Shown here in pieces: positions 26,822 to 35,217 of a stretch of DNA of 64,000 nt. The stretch comes from CADEDV01 sp964437415 (GTDB lineage: Bacteria > Bacteroidota > Bacteroidia > Chitinophagales > Chitinophagaceae), in contig CAYTGN010000011.1 of the NCBI GenBank assembly GCA_964437415.1, positions 39,186 through 103,185 of the forward strand, given 5' to 3'. Made by a program: the position numbers and the translations under genes. How positions within the stretch are numbered: position 1 is the stretch's first letter; every line of letters begins with the position of its first letter. The notes below the pieces were generated by a model. The model was not told where the DNA came from, made no database searches, and worked only from the letters and a program-made list of their open reading frames with translations.

Positions 26822-27880
26822 ATGAAAATAAAACTAATATCTCTTTTGGCGATGCTCATCTTCCTGCTATCTTTTGCAGCATGTAAAAAAGATAAGGCAT
26901 TGGAAATTCAAAAACCGTTCACTTATGATGAAGAGTACTATGCCAACCTGAGAGCATACAAGAAAACAGATCATACCCTGTTTTTTGGATGGTATGCTGC
27001 TTATGCACCAATTGAAGGAGCATCAGGATATAAAGATCCGGCATCCTGGGGTGAACGTATCATTGGTTTGCCTGACAGCATTGACATTGTTTCGCTGTGG
27101 ATGGGTATTCCGGGTAACGATCCAGATGATGAGGATAGTTATGCTCCTATTGCATATGATGACATCAAGTTTGTCAAAAAGAACAAAGGCACACGATTCG
27201 TGGTGCCGACCATAACAAGAATGAACCATGTGATTACCCTGAGAGACGGGACAGAATATGATTTGACAGCAAACCGGAATGATGCCGGCATTGCCGTGTA
27301 TGCCCAATACTTAGTTGACCAGGTGCTGGACTCAGACCTCGACCTTGATGGTGTTGACCTGGACTATGAACCGGAAGGAGACTTTCTTCAGGGATCACAA
27401 TTCACAAAACTGGTTGAACACATTGGCCAGTATTTTGGACCTAAGGGAATGTATCCTGATAAACTGCTGATCATTGATTTTTACAGCCAGGTGCCACCGA
27501 CAGCAACTGGTGAGTACGCCAACTTCTTTATCCGGCAGGCCTATACACAAGGTTTTACCGAACATACAGCAACAAGGCTGCAATCCTATTATAATGCTGT
27601 TCAGTCTGCAGTTCCCCCCGGTAAATTTATGGTGACAGAAAACTTTGGAGACCATTCTGAAAATGGAGGTAGCCCGTTTGTAGAAGCTAATGGCAATACA
27701 TTGACAACTGATGGTTCCAGGATGTATTCATTGGAAGGAATGGCAAGATGGAATCCTACGCAAGGGAAAAAAGCAGGATTTGGCGCTTTCTATTTTGACC
27801 GTGATTATTATTCCAAAACAGGCATCCCTTATTACAATGTAAGGCGCTGCATACAGATAGCTAACCCGGCCATTCGATAA
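26822..27880 (+). CDS. GH18 endo-beta-N-acetylglucosaminidase-like lipoprotein, module 1
   Basis: A 352-residue lipoprotein (lipobox LLSFAAC) with a GH18 catalytic motif DGVDLDYE at residues 176-183; E183 is the predicted acid/base and the acetamido-assisted mechanism needs the preceding Asp. GH18 enzymes of this size next to SusCD and DUF1735 proteins in Bacteroides (EndoBT-type) cut the GlcNAc-GlcNAc core of N-glycans. Surface location is inferred from the lipobox. Chitinase activity cannot be excluded, but flanking mannosidase and fucosidase genes favour N-glycan release. Confidence 0.88.
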   Translation: MKIKLISLLAMLIFLLSFAACKKDKALEIQKPFTYDEEYYANLRAYKKTDHTLFFGWYAAYAPIEGASGYKDPASWGERIIGLPDSIDIVSLWMGIPGNDPDDEDSYAPIAYDDIKFVKKNKGTRFVVPTITRMNHVITLRDGTEYDLTANRNDAGIAVYAQYLVDQVLDSDLDLDGVDLDYEPEGDFLQGSQFTKLVEHIGQYFGPKGMYPDKLLIIDFYSQVPPTATGEYANFFIRQAYTQGFTEHTATRLQSYYNAVQSAVPPGKFMVTENFGDHSENGGSPFVEANGNTLTTDGSRMYSLEGMARWNPTQGKKAGFGAFYFDRDYYSKTGIPYYNVRRCIQIANPAIR

Positions 27881-27905
27881 AACTGCTCAATCATTGATAA
27901 AAATT

Positions 27906-29168
27906 ATGCAAATGAAAACAAAGATATTTCTCGGACTGATCCTGGTCTCCCTTTCTGTCCTGAGTTGCAAAAAAGCAACTTTCGGCGACCCGGTGATCCT
28001 TGTTACCGGCACAGAAGTGGATCCCATTGTAAAATTCACTGTCGAAAATACGCCATCGGAATATTCGGTGACGGCTACTTCCACCTACAAGGCAACGGAA
28101 GACATTAACGTGGTTTTTGAGTTTGACCCGGCTGCTGTGGAAAGGTATAATAATGAAAAGGGTACCACTTATTTCGCAGTTCCCGATGGCGCTATTGAAA
28201 TCACTGATTTGTCCACAGTCATAAATGCGGGCTCTTCATCTTCTACACCTGTATCAGTGAAAGTGATCTCTACTTCGCCGCTACTTGACGGAAGAACTTA
28301 CCTGATACCTCTTACTATCAAGCAAGTATCAGGAGGAAATATGACCGTGCTGGAATCCGGCAGAACAATCTTTTTGCGTATTGCAAGGGTCATCAGTTTC
28401 GCTGCATTATCAATGAATAATTCTGATGGACCTACAACAGGCTCACCGGGCACCAGGGGCCGCTTTAATGCCTCTGCTTTTTTTGATGCCCAGAATCCGG
28501 CTGTTCTTCCCAATTTTACGCTTGAGATAAAGAATCTTGTTTATGCTTTCCGCGATGGAACCGGCAATACGAATCCGCAACCGATACAAACCCTTATTAG
28601 CTGGACCAATGTAGCAGAAGCTGCTTCCATCGGTTTGCGCTATGGTGAGTTGGGTAATCCCATCAATTCTTTACAGCTTATTGGCTCACTTGGTGGTGCT
28701 TTTGCTTACGGGTTTAATCCCATGCAGTGGTACACCATCTCATTAGCTTATGATGGTAATACATGTATCATGTACGTTGATGGTAATAAGGCTACGGAAG
28801 TATCAGGCTCAATGGTAATGGAATTCTCCAGGTTAAACCTTGGACAAAATTGGGGAGGTTATGATACCCGGCAATACTTCAATGGACGTATTTCAGAGTG
28901 CAGGGTATGGAGCCGTGCTTTAACACCCAGCGAAATAAAACTCAACCTTTGTGGAGCTGATCCCAATGCCGACGGATTGGTGGCTTACTGGAAATTAAAT
29001 GAGGGCTCCGGGCATATGTTCTACAATTCGTCTTCAGAAGGTTCTAAATATGATATGGACTGGACAAATGTATATTGGGATAATGCCGGCAACGGTAACA
29101 TGGTCAATGTAAATAAGTCACAGTATGTTACCTGGACCAATGATGGGGCGAACAGATGCAGCCAATAA
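27906..29168 (+). CDS. DUF1735 + LamG-like surface glycan-binding lipoprotein, module 1
   Basis: A ~420-residue lipoprotein (MKTKIFLGLILVSLSVLSC). Residues ~25-160 form a DUF1735 (BT_3987-type N-terminal) domain with the feature YNNEKGTTYFAVPDGAIEI. The C-terminal ~220 residues are a concanavalin A-like LamG/laminin-G-3 domain (PMQWYTISLAYDGNTCIMYVDGNKA; GRISECRVWSRALTPSEI; GLVAYWKLNEGSG). Probably a surface glycan-binding protein that presents substrate to the adjacent GH18 and SusCD. Start may be ATG 27906 or 27912; a TTG at 27894 is less likely. Confidence 0.87.
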   Translation: MQMKTKIFLGLILVSLSVLSCKKATFGDPVILVTGTEVDPIVKFTVENTPSEYSVTATSTYKATEDINVVFEFDPAAVERYNNEKGTTYFAVPDGAIEITDLSTVINAGSSSSTPVSVKVISTSPLLDGRTYLIPLTIKQVSGGNMTVLESGRTIFLRIARVISFAALSMNNSDGPTTGSPGTRGRFNASAFFDAQNPAVLPNFTLEIKNLVYAFRDGTGNTNPQPIQTLISWTNVAEAASIGLRYGELGNPINSLQLIGSLGGAFAYGFNPMQWYTISLAYDGNTCIMYVDGNKATEVSGSMVMEFSRLNLGQNWGGYDTRQYFNGRISECRVWSRALTPSEIKLNLCGADPNADGLVAYWKLNEGSGHMFYNSSSEGSKYDMDWTNVYWDNAGNGNMVNVNKSQYVTWTNDGANRCSQ

Positions 29169-29197
29169 AAAATCTTAATGCTTAAAAAATTTGAACT

Positions 29198-30229
29198 ATG
29201 TTGCCACTCAGATATATAGCCGGATGTATAATCACTGTTTCAGTGCTTTTCTCATGCGGTAAAAAAGAATCATACGACATCAAGGGTGATCCGGAGGTTA
29301 AATTTTTTACCAACGTTGAAAGCTCCGGTAATGCTCCGCAGAACTCGTTCAGTTTTGTTGTTGTCAATCATCCTGACCCTGCTGGCAGCGGGTTGCTGAA
29401 CCTTTCAGGAACCATTCCTTCCGAGATCAAATTCCCTGTTCTGGCTACAAAAGCTGTGAGTCAGTCTGTTGGGGTTACTGCTCAATTAGATAATTCCCTG
29501 ATAGAACAATACAATGCAGCACACAACACAAACTATGCAGCATTTCCTGCCGGGTTTTTAACAGGAGCAAACTTAACCGCACAAATACCCGGAGGTGCAA
29601 CAAGGTCCGCAGACTCCATCACTATCGCTGCCGACCTAGCAAGTCTTGGTTCATTGACTGAGAGTGCTTATATGGCCCCGGTGAAACTGACCAGTGTTTC
29701 CAATCCTTCGGCGGGTGCAATAACCGGTAACAGCGCCGCACAGGTAGTGTATATTGTTGTGACTGTTTCAATTCAGCAAATAAAATTTAATGCGGGTGCG
29801 GCAGAAGCGGTTGGTGTACTTATTAATCCCCGGTCTGCGTGGAATGTAGCCCTTACTCCCGATCCTTCACCATCAGGGAGTATTATTGACGGCTCAAACT
29901 CCAGTTATTCAAGATGGGGGTCAACAACCCAGGGACTGGTTGATGTGGATATGCAGGCGTCTCAAAATGTTACCGGGTTGAGGCTGTTTACCACCACCAC
30001 ATCAAATCAAACGCCAACCCAGGTCACAGTTTATTTAAGCCCTGATGGAATAAACTATGAGAATATCGGAGCACCGTTAAGAGCAAATCTTTCCTACGGG
30101 TCTGGCTATACATATATACTTTTTTACAAGGCTATCCAGGCGAGGTATATCAGGCTGCAGTTGAATTATGGAACTTCAACAAATACGCAGAACAGGAGGA
30201 TAGCGGAGCTTGATGTGTATGCCAACTAG
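29198..30229 (+). CDS. DUF1735 + discoidin (F5/8 type C)-like lipoprotein, module 1
   Basis: A 343-residue lipoprotein (lipobox SVLFSC). The N-terminal DUF1735 domain (IEQYNAAHNTNYAAFPAGFL) is followed by a C-terminal ~130-residue discoidin-like sandwich, with SAWNVALTPDPSPSG, SRWGSTTQGLVDVDM, VTVYLSPDGINYENIG and ARYIRLQLNYGTS. F5/8C domains bind terminal sugars such as galactose or fucose. It is the second binding protein of the module and is followed only 8 bases later by the DUF1573 gene. Confidence 0.86.
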   Translation: MLPLRYIAGCIITVSVLFSCGKKESYDIKGDPEVKFFTNVESSGNAPQNSFSFVVVNHPDPAGSGLLNLSGTIPSEIKFPVLATKAVSQSVGVTAQLDNSLIEQYNAAHNTNYAAFPAGFLTGANLTAQIPGGATRSADSITIAADLASLGSLTESAYMAPVKLTSVSNPSAGAITGNSAAQVVYIVVTVSIQQIKFNAGAAEAVGVLINPRSAWNVALTPDPSPSGSIIDGSNSSYSRWGSTTQGLVDVDMQASQNVTGLRLFTTTTSNQTPTQVTVYLSPDGINYENIGAPLRANLSYGSGYTYILFYKAIQARYIRLQLNYGTSTNTQNRRIAELDVYAN

Positions 30230-30237
30230 TAGAGGTT

Positions 30238-31038
30238 TTGAAGAATTTTGTTCAAAAAATGAAACAGATGATGAGAGGATTGATATTTTTACTGGTTATT
30301 GTCGCTTTTGCTGCACCTGTATGGTCACAATCTCTTTCAACATCCATCCAGTTTGAAGAGAGGGTGTATAATTTCGGAACTATACAGGAAAAAAAAGGCA
30401 AAGTGTCCCACACATTTGTTTTTCAGAATAGGGGAACAAAGTCTGTTACAATTGATGAAGTCAACAGCGGCTGCGGCTGCATCGGCAAAGTAATAACCAA
30501 AGGGCCGGTAAAACCCGGTGAAAAAGGAAAGGTGACTATCACATTTAATCCCAGCTACCTCTCCGGTTTCTTTTCCAAAGAAATTGTGGTGTTGAGCAAC
30601 AACGGGCAGGAGTATAACCGGATATGGGTGGAAGGAGTGATAGAACCGATGGAACACCCGATTGAAGATGAGTATCCTTATAATTTTGGCAACGGACTTT
30701 ACCTGCGGCTGAAAGTAATGGCTTTCGGCTATGCAAAACCGGGTGAAACAAAACAAATGCAGCTTCATTATGCTAACAGTACAAATAAGGAGATGACACT
30801 CCAGTTTGTGGCAAATGAAAAAATGGAAGGCTTACAGTTTACCAATCCGGGCAAGATTGCCCCTAAAGCAAAGGGAGTGGTTAAATTCACATACACCATG
30901 CCTGTAACCTCTAATAAGGATGCGGTCATAAAAGTTGTACCCTATGTAAATGACAGAAAACTGGCAAATGCCCTGGAACTGAAGATATTGAATGAAAAAC
31001 TTAGGCCGGTCGGGACTCAGCCGGTAACAAAGAATTAA
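30238..31038 (+). CDS. DUF1573 domain periplasmic protein
   Basis: A 266-residue exported protein (signal MMRGLIFLLVIVAFAAPVWS). The DUF1573 Ig-like domain is clear: YNFGTIQEKKGKVSHTFVFQN, SGCGCIGKV and PGEKGKVTITFNPSYLSGFFSK. The C-terminal ~120 residues are a second Ig-like domain (GKIAPKAKGVVKFTYTMP). DUF1573 proteins are common in Bacteroidota, often near surface-secretion or PUL genes; the role is unknown. The start is TTG at 30238 or ATG at 30259. It is present only in module 1. Confidence 0.83.
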   Translation: MKNFVQKMKQMMRGLIFLLVIVAFAAPVWSQSLSTSIQFEERVYNFGTIQEKKGKVSHTFVFQNRGTKSVTIDEVNSGCGCIGKVITKGPVKPGEKGKVTITFNPSYLSGFFSKEIVVLSNNGQEYNRIWVEGVIEPMEHPIEDEYPYNFGNGLYLRLKVMAFGYAKPGETKQMQLHYANSTNKEMTLQFVANEKMEGLQFTNPGKIAPKAKGVVKFTYTMPVTSNKDAVIKVVPYVNDRKLANALELKILNEKLRPVGTQPVTKN

Positions 31039-31110
31039 GAATAGTAATAAAATATAACAAGCAGAGTTTGCAGCATAAATGATTAAGTTTTTCACAGGCA
31101 GTTTTTATTA

Positions 31111-31172
31111 GCAAGCAGTTAGCAGTCAACAGAGCAAGCATCTGCGGAAATATCCGGCAGATGCTTCTCTTT
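31111..31172 (+). promoter_or_regulatory. Intergenic attenuator/terminator element, copy 1
   Basis: GCAAGCAG and TTAGCAGTCAACAGAGCA lead into a hairpin AGCATCTGC / GCAGATGCT followed by TCTCTTTTATT. It looks like an intrinsic terminator with a conserved ~30-base leader. An almost identical element at 49696-49761 lies at the equivalent place in module 2, before GH3. Here it separates the SusCD/binding genes from the GH29 fucose operon. Confidence 0.65.
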
Positions 31173-31199
31173 TATTACGAACCCCTTTTATCAGGAAAA

Positions 31200-32729
31200 A
31201 TGAAAAGAAAGGCTTTACAGATTCCTAAATTCGCATTTTTGTTTACTCTGTTGAGTTTGTCTTTGTGCAGTTACGCACAGTTGTTTTCCAACGATAACTA
31301 TGTAACGATCCTTCCATCCGATATGGAAGCAGATATCATCCGCAAAGCAGCGCAGGTGGTTCCGTCGCAGCGGCAGCTTCGCTGGCAGCAATTGGAACTT
31401 ACAGGCTTCATTCATTTTGGTGTGAACACTTTCACTAATAAAGAATGGGGTGATGGCACAGAAAGCCCTTCCATCTTTAATCCCACTGCATTGGATGCAA
31501 GGCAGTGGGTAAGGGTTTGTAAAGATGCCGGTATCAAACAGATCATTATTACAGCCAAACATCATGACGGCTTTTGCCTCTGGCCATCACAATACACCGG
31601 TCACTCAGTAAAAAACAGCCCCTGGAAAAATGGCAGGGGAGATGTAGTGAAAGAAACTGCCGATGCCTGTAAAGAATATGGCCTCGGCTTTGGCGTTTAT
31701 CTGTCACCGTGGGACAGGCACTCTCCTTACTTTGGCGATTCTGCAAAATATAATGACTATTTTATCAACCAGCTCACAGAACTTCTCACCAACTATGGAA
31801 CGATTCAGGAAGTTTGGTTTGATGGCGCCAATGGCGAAGGCCCTTCGGGAAAGCAACAGATATATGATTTCAACCGCTGGTATGCACATATCCGGAAATT
31901 GCAACCTGCGGCAGTAATTGCTGTGATGGGCCCCGATGTGCGGTGGGTGGGCACTGAATCCGGCTATGGAAGGGATACAGAGTGGAGTGTGTTGCCTGCC
32001 GATGCCATGTTGCAAGAAAGGATTGCCGCAAACTCTCAAAAAGAAACCGGGTTTGCACCAATGAACCTTATGGAGGATGACCTCGGTAGCCGGGAAAAGA
32101 TAATGAAAGCAAAAAGCCTGGTGTGGTACCCGGCAGAAACAAATGTGTCCATCAGGCCCGGTTGGTTTTATCATTCCGAGGAGGATATTGATGTGAAATC
32201 ACCGAAAAAACTGTTGGATATTTATTACAACTCAGTGGGCAGAAACGGAGTGCTGTTGCTGAATATACCTCCCGACAAAAGAGGGCTGATCCATGAGAAT
32301 GATGCAAAGAACCTGCAGGAATGGAAACGACTGCGGGATGAAACATTTGCCATAAACTTGCTGAAGAAAACAAAGACTCGCAGCAATGGCAAAGGAAAAA
32401 GAAAACTGACCGATGGCAGGGATCACACACACTGGACAACAAAAGGAAACGACACGACAGCCGTTATTGAGTTTAGTTTTCGTTCGTCCCGCATATTTGA
32501 TGTATTATCGTTGCAGGAAAATATACGGAAAGGGCAGCGGGTGGAAGCTTTTACCGCAGAATATAAGGAAGGGAATGATTGGAAAATATTAGCTGAAGGA
32601 ACAACCATCGGGTATAAGCGGCTGCTGCGGTTTCCGCCTGTGTCAGCCACCGGTTTGCGCATCACTATCCGTTCTTCAAGAATGAATCCTGTGCTGGCGG
32701 AACTGGGAGTTTATAAAGAAGCGGAGTAA
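31200..32729 (+). CDS. GH29 alpha-L-fucosidase, subfamily B-like
   Basis: A 509-residue secreted enzyme (signal FAFLFTLLSLSLCSYAQ). The catalytic (beta/alpha)8 barrel shows FIHFGVNTFTNKEWGDG, AKHHDGFCLWPS and the nucleophile region EVWFDGANGEG with D208. A C-terminal beta-sandwich follows (~390-509). Features such as ALDARQWVRVCKDAG and the EWG(D/N) segment fit GH29-B, which hydrolyse alpha-1,3/1,4-linked fucose on branched glycans. The start is the ATG at 31200, preceded by TCAGGAAAA; an upstream ATG at 31161 lies within the terminator hairpin. Confidence 0.9.
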   Translation: MKRKALQIPKFAFLFTLLSLSLCSYAQLFSNDNYVTILPSDMEADIIRKAAQVVPSQRQLRWQQLELTGFIHFGVNTFTNKEWGDGTESPSIFNPTALDARQWVRVCKDAGIKQIIITAKHHDGFCLWPSQYTGHSVKNSPWKNGRGDVVKETADACKEYGLGFGVYLSPWDRHSPYFGDSAKYNDYFINQLTELLTNYGTIQEVWFDGANGEGPSGKQQIYDFNRWYAHIRKLQPAAVIAVMGPDVRWVGTESGYGRDTEWSVLPADAMLQERIAANSQKETGFAPMNLMEDDLGSREKIMKAKSLVWYPAETNVSIRPGWFYHSEEDIDVKSPKKLLDIYYNSVGRNGVLLLNIPPDKRGLIHENDAKNLQEWKRLRDETFAINLLKKTKTRSNGKGKRKLTDGRDHTHWTTKGNDTTAVIEFSFRSSRIFDVLSLQENIRKGQRVEAFTAEYKEGNDWKILAEGTTIGYKRLLRFPPVSATGLRITIRSSRMNPVLAELGVYKEAE

Positions 32730-32822
32730 GTTAGTATCCCGGTTTAAACTTGATATCCGGTAATGGCGGATTGAGATGCCAGCGGAAAAAAATTATTGAG
32801 AAACTATAATTGTTTATGCCAG

Positions 32823-34100
32823 ATGAATACAAGCCGAAAATACCTTATACCATTTATTCTTGTTACCTCGCTTTTCTTTTTGTGGGCTTTTCTGCATAAT
32901 ATTAATCCCATCCTTATCCCGCATCTTAAAAAAGCATGCCAGCTTACAGATACACAATCTGCTTTTATTGACACCTCTATCTACTTTGCTTATTTTTTGG
33001 TTGCACTGCCAGCCGGTTGGTTCATGCATAAATTTGGATACAGGAAAGCCATTCTGTTTGGCCTGTTATTATTTGGCTGTGGTTTTTTATTATTTATCCC
33101 GGCTTCAATGGTAAGAAGCTATTCTTTTTTTCTTATTGCCTTATTTGTAGGTGCAGCCGGCGCCACTTTTTTGGAAACAGTTGCCAATCCCTACATAACA
33201 AAGCTGGGAAATGAAAAAACGGCTGCACAACGATTGAATTTTGCACAGTCTTTCAACGGCGTAGGGGCTTTCCTGGCCCCGATAATTGGCGGTGCCATGA
33301 TATTATCGGGAATTGAATACAGCCCGGGGGAGTTAGCAGCTATGGATAACAAAAAGCTTAATGAATACCTGGCAATGGAGGCATCTTCGGTAAGAATTCC
33401 ATACCTGGTGATTGGTATTGTTGTTTTTGTTTTATTGATCCTTTTTATAATTACAAAAATCCCGGAAGTGCATGAGAAAGATGAAAAGCAGGCTTCTTCT
33501 TTTTCTCTTCGTGTATTCAGGCATAAACATTTCCGCTTTGCAGTGATTGCCCAGCTATTTTATATCGGCGCCCAGGTGGGTGCCGGCAGTTTTATTATCC
33601 GGTTTTCAAAATATGTTGCGGATATTCCTGAGAAGCAGGCTGCTTACTGGTGGGGTTCCATTGCCATGGTCGGGTTTATGGCCGGAAGGTTTGCCGGAAC
33701 CTTTTTTATGCGATACATCAGCCCGGCCCGGTTGTTGGCACTGTATGCAGCCATCAGCTTTCTGCTAATGATGGCGGCTGTGTTTACAAGCGGAATGATT
33801 GCTGTTTATGCATTGATGGCTGTACCTTTCTTTATGTCCATCATGTTTCCTACAATTTTTGCATTGGGGATACGGGGCCTTGGTGAAGAAACTAAGATCG
33901 CATCATCGTTCATTGTTATGTCAATTGTTGGTGGCGCTTTGTTCCCGCTGGTAATGGGCGGCATTTCTGATATGACCAGCGGAAATATCCAGTTGGCATA
34001 TATAGTACCTACATCATGTTTTGTTGCTGTATTCTTGTTTGCTTTGAAACAATCAAAGAATAACAAACCTGATCGCCCTGTTTTAAAAATAGTTCCTTAA
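32823..34100 (+). CDS. fucP: L-fucose:H+ symporter permease (FucP family MFS)
   Basis: A 425-residue, 12-helix major facilitator. Helix 1 and the first loop read FLHNINPILIPHLKKACQLTDTQSAFIDTSIYFAYFLVALPAGWFMHKFGYRK, which corresponds to the FucP signature of E. coli. It imports L-fucose across the inner membrane. I chose ATG 32823; an upstream TTG at 32796 would add nine residues. It is immediately followed by the mutarotase and catabolic genes, which fixes its role as fucose rather than another sugar. Confidence 0.87.
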   Translation: MNTSRKYLIPFILVTSLFFLWAFLHNINPILIPHLKKACQLTDTQSAFIDTSIYFAYFLVALPAGWFMHKFGYRKAILFGLLLFGCGFLLFIPASMVRSYSFFLIALFVGAAGATFLETVANPYITKLGNEKTAAQRLNFAQSFNGVGAFLAPIIGGAMILSGIEYSPGELAAMDNKKLNEYLAMEASSVRIPYLVIGIVVFVLLILFIITKIPEVHEKDEKQASSFSLRVFRHKHFRFAVIAQLFYIGAQVGAGSFIIRFSKYVADIPEKQAAYWWGSIAMVGFMAGRFAGTFFMRYISPARLLALYAAISFLLMMAAVFTSGMIAVYALMAVPFFMSIMFPTIFALGIRGLGEETKIASSFIVMSIVGGALFPLVMGGISDMTSGNIQLAYIVPTSCFVAVFLFALKQSKNNKPDRPVLKIVP

Positions 34101-34107
34101 CAGACAC

Positions 34108-34440
34108 ATGAAACGATATTGCCTGATAGTAGATTTGCAAAACGACCCGGAAAAAATTAAAGAGTATGAGGAGTACCATAAAAATGTGTGGCCTGAGGTC
34201 ATTGCTTCCATCCGGGAGGCGGGAATTGTATCTCTTGAAATTTACAGGAGGGATACCCGGCTGTTCATGATAATGGAAGTAAATGATGATTTCAGTTTTG
34301 AAAAAAAGAGGGAGGCAGATGAGCGAAATGAAAAAGTGCAGCAGTGGGAGCAATTGATGTGGAACTACCAGCAGGCCTTGCCCGGCGCAGCGCTGGGAGA
34401 AAAATGGATGCTGATGGATAAAATTTTCGAACTTGACTAA
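34108..34440 (+). CDS. Sugar mutarotase of the RhaM (DUF718) family, probably for L-fucose
   Basis: A 110-residue cytoplasmic protein whose motifs IKEYEEYHKNVWPEVIASIREAGI, RLFMIMEV and QQWEQLMWNYQQALPGA are those of L-rhamnose/L-fucose mutarotases. These convert alpha and beta anomers; in this operon the substrate is most likely L-fucose, by context. It starts 7 bases after FucP stop. The family name in databases refers to rhamnose, so this assignment is inferred. Confidence 0.86.
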   Translation: MKRYCLIVDLQNDPEKIKEYEEYHKNVWPEVIASIREAGIVSLEIYRRDTRLFMIMEVNDDFSFEKKREADERNEKVQQWEQLMWNYQQALPGAALGEKWMLMDKIFELD

Positions 34441-34449
34441 AAAGAGAAT

Positions 34450-35214
34450 ATGTTTTCGTTGGAAAATAAAATAGCTGTTGTTACCGGCAGCGGCAGTGGC
34501 ATTGGCAGAGCCATTGCTGAGCTTTTTGCAAAGCATAGGGCCGAAGTGCATGTAGTTGATATGAGTAGCGAAGCAGCTAAAAGTACGGCATCGGCTATTA
34601 TTGATCAGGGAGGCAGGGCAGTCGCACACACCTGTGATATAAGCTGGCACCAGCCGGTGAAAGAACTATTCACTAAGATCGGCAAACCGGATATACTTGT
34701 CAACAGCGCAGGCATATCTCATATCGGCACTGTTGAAACTACCGCAGAAGAAGATTTTGACCGGTTGTATAGTGTGAATGTAAAAGGTGTTTACAACTGT
34801 CTTGCTGCTGCTGTTCCGCTGATGAAGGGAAAAAAGGCAGGTGTGATACTGAACATCACATCCGTTGCCAATCATGCCGGTCTGCCCGACAGGTTTGCTT
34901 ACAGCATGAGCAAAGGGGCAGTAGAGGCAATGACATTATCTGTGGCCCGCGATTATATCCATCATGGAATCCGGTGTAACAGCATTTCACCGGCGAGGGT
35001 GCACACAGCATTTGTAGATGCATTTCTCAAAAGGAATTACCCGGGTAAAGAACAGGAAATGTTTGATAAACTGTCGAAAGCGCAACCCATCGGCCGCATG
35101 GCCACACCGGAAGAGGTTGCCACACTGGCTTTATATCTCTGTTCGGATGAAGCGGCTTTTATCACCGGCTGCGACTACCCGTTTGACGGGGGATTTCTTA
35201 ATCTCAACACATGA
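34450..35214 (+). CDS. SDR oxidoreductase, probable 2-keto-3-deoxy-L-fuconate dehydrogenase
   Basis: A 254-residue short-chain dehydrogenase with a classical NAD motif VVTGSGSGIGRA (residues 10-21), NSAG, and the catalytic triad S in ITSVAN, Y and K in YSMSK. It closes with DYPFDGGFLNLNT. In the non-phosphorylating fucose pathway a member of this family oxidises 2-keto-3-deoxy-L-fuconate; the alternative is fucose dehydrogenase. Genes are packed: 9 bases after the mutarotase, and the next gene begins 3 bases after the stop. Confidence 0.8.
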   Translation: MFSLENKIAVVTGSGSGIGRAIAELFAKHRAEVHVVDMSSEAAKSTASAIIDQGGRAVAHTCDISWHQPVKELFTKIGKPDILVNSAGISHIGTVETTAEEDFDRLYSVNVKGVYNCLAAAVPLMKGKKAGVILNITSVANHAGLPDRFAYSMSKGAVEAMTLSVARDYIHHGIRCNSISPARVHTAFVDAFLKRNYPGKEQEMFDKLSKAQPIGRMATPEEVATLALYLCSDEAAFITGCDYPFDGGFLNLNT

Positions 35215-35217
35215 AAA

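Noticed and set aside
31111..31172. The shared intergenic element as an insertion-sequence end
   Set aside because: There is no transposase nearby, no target duplication, and the element keeps the same place relative to homologous genes.
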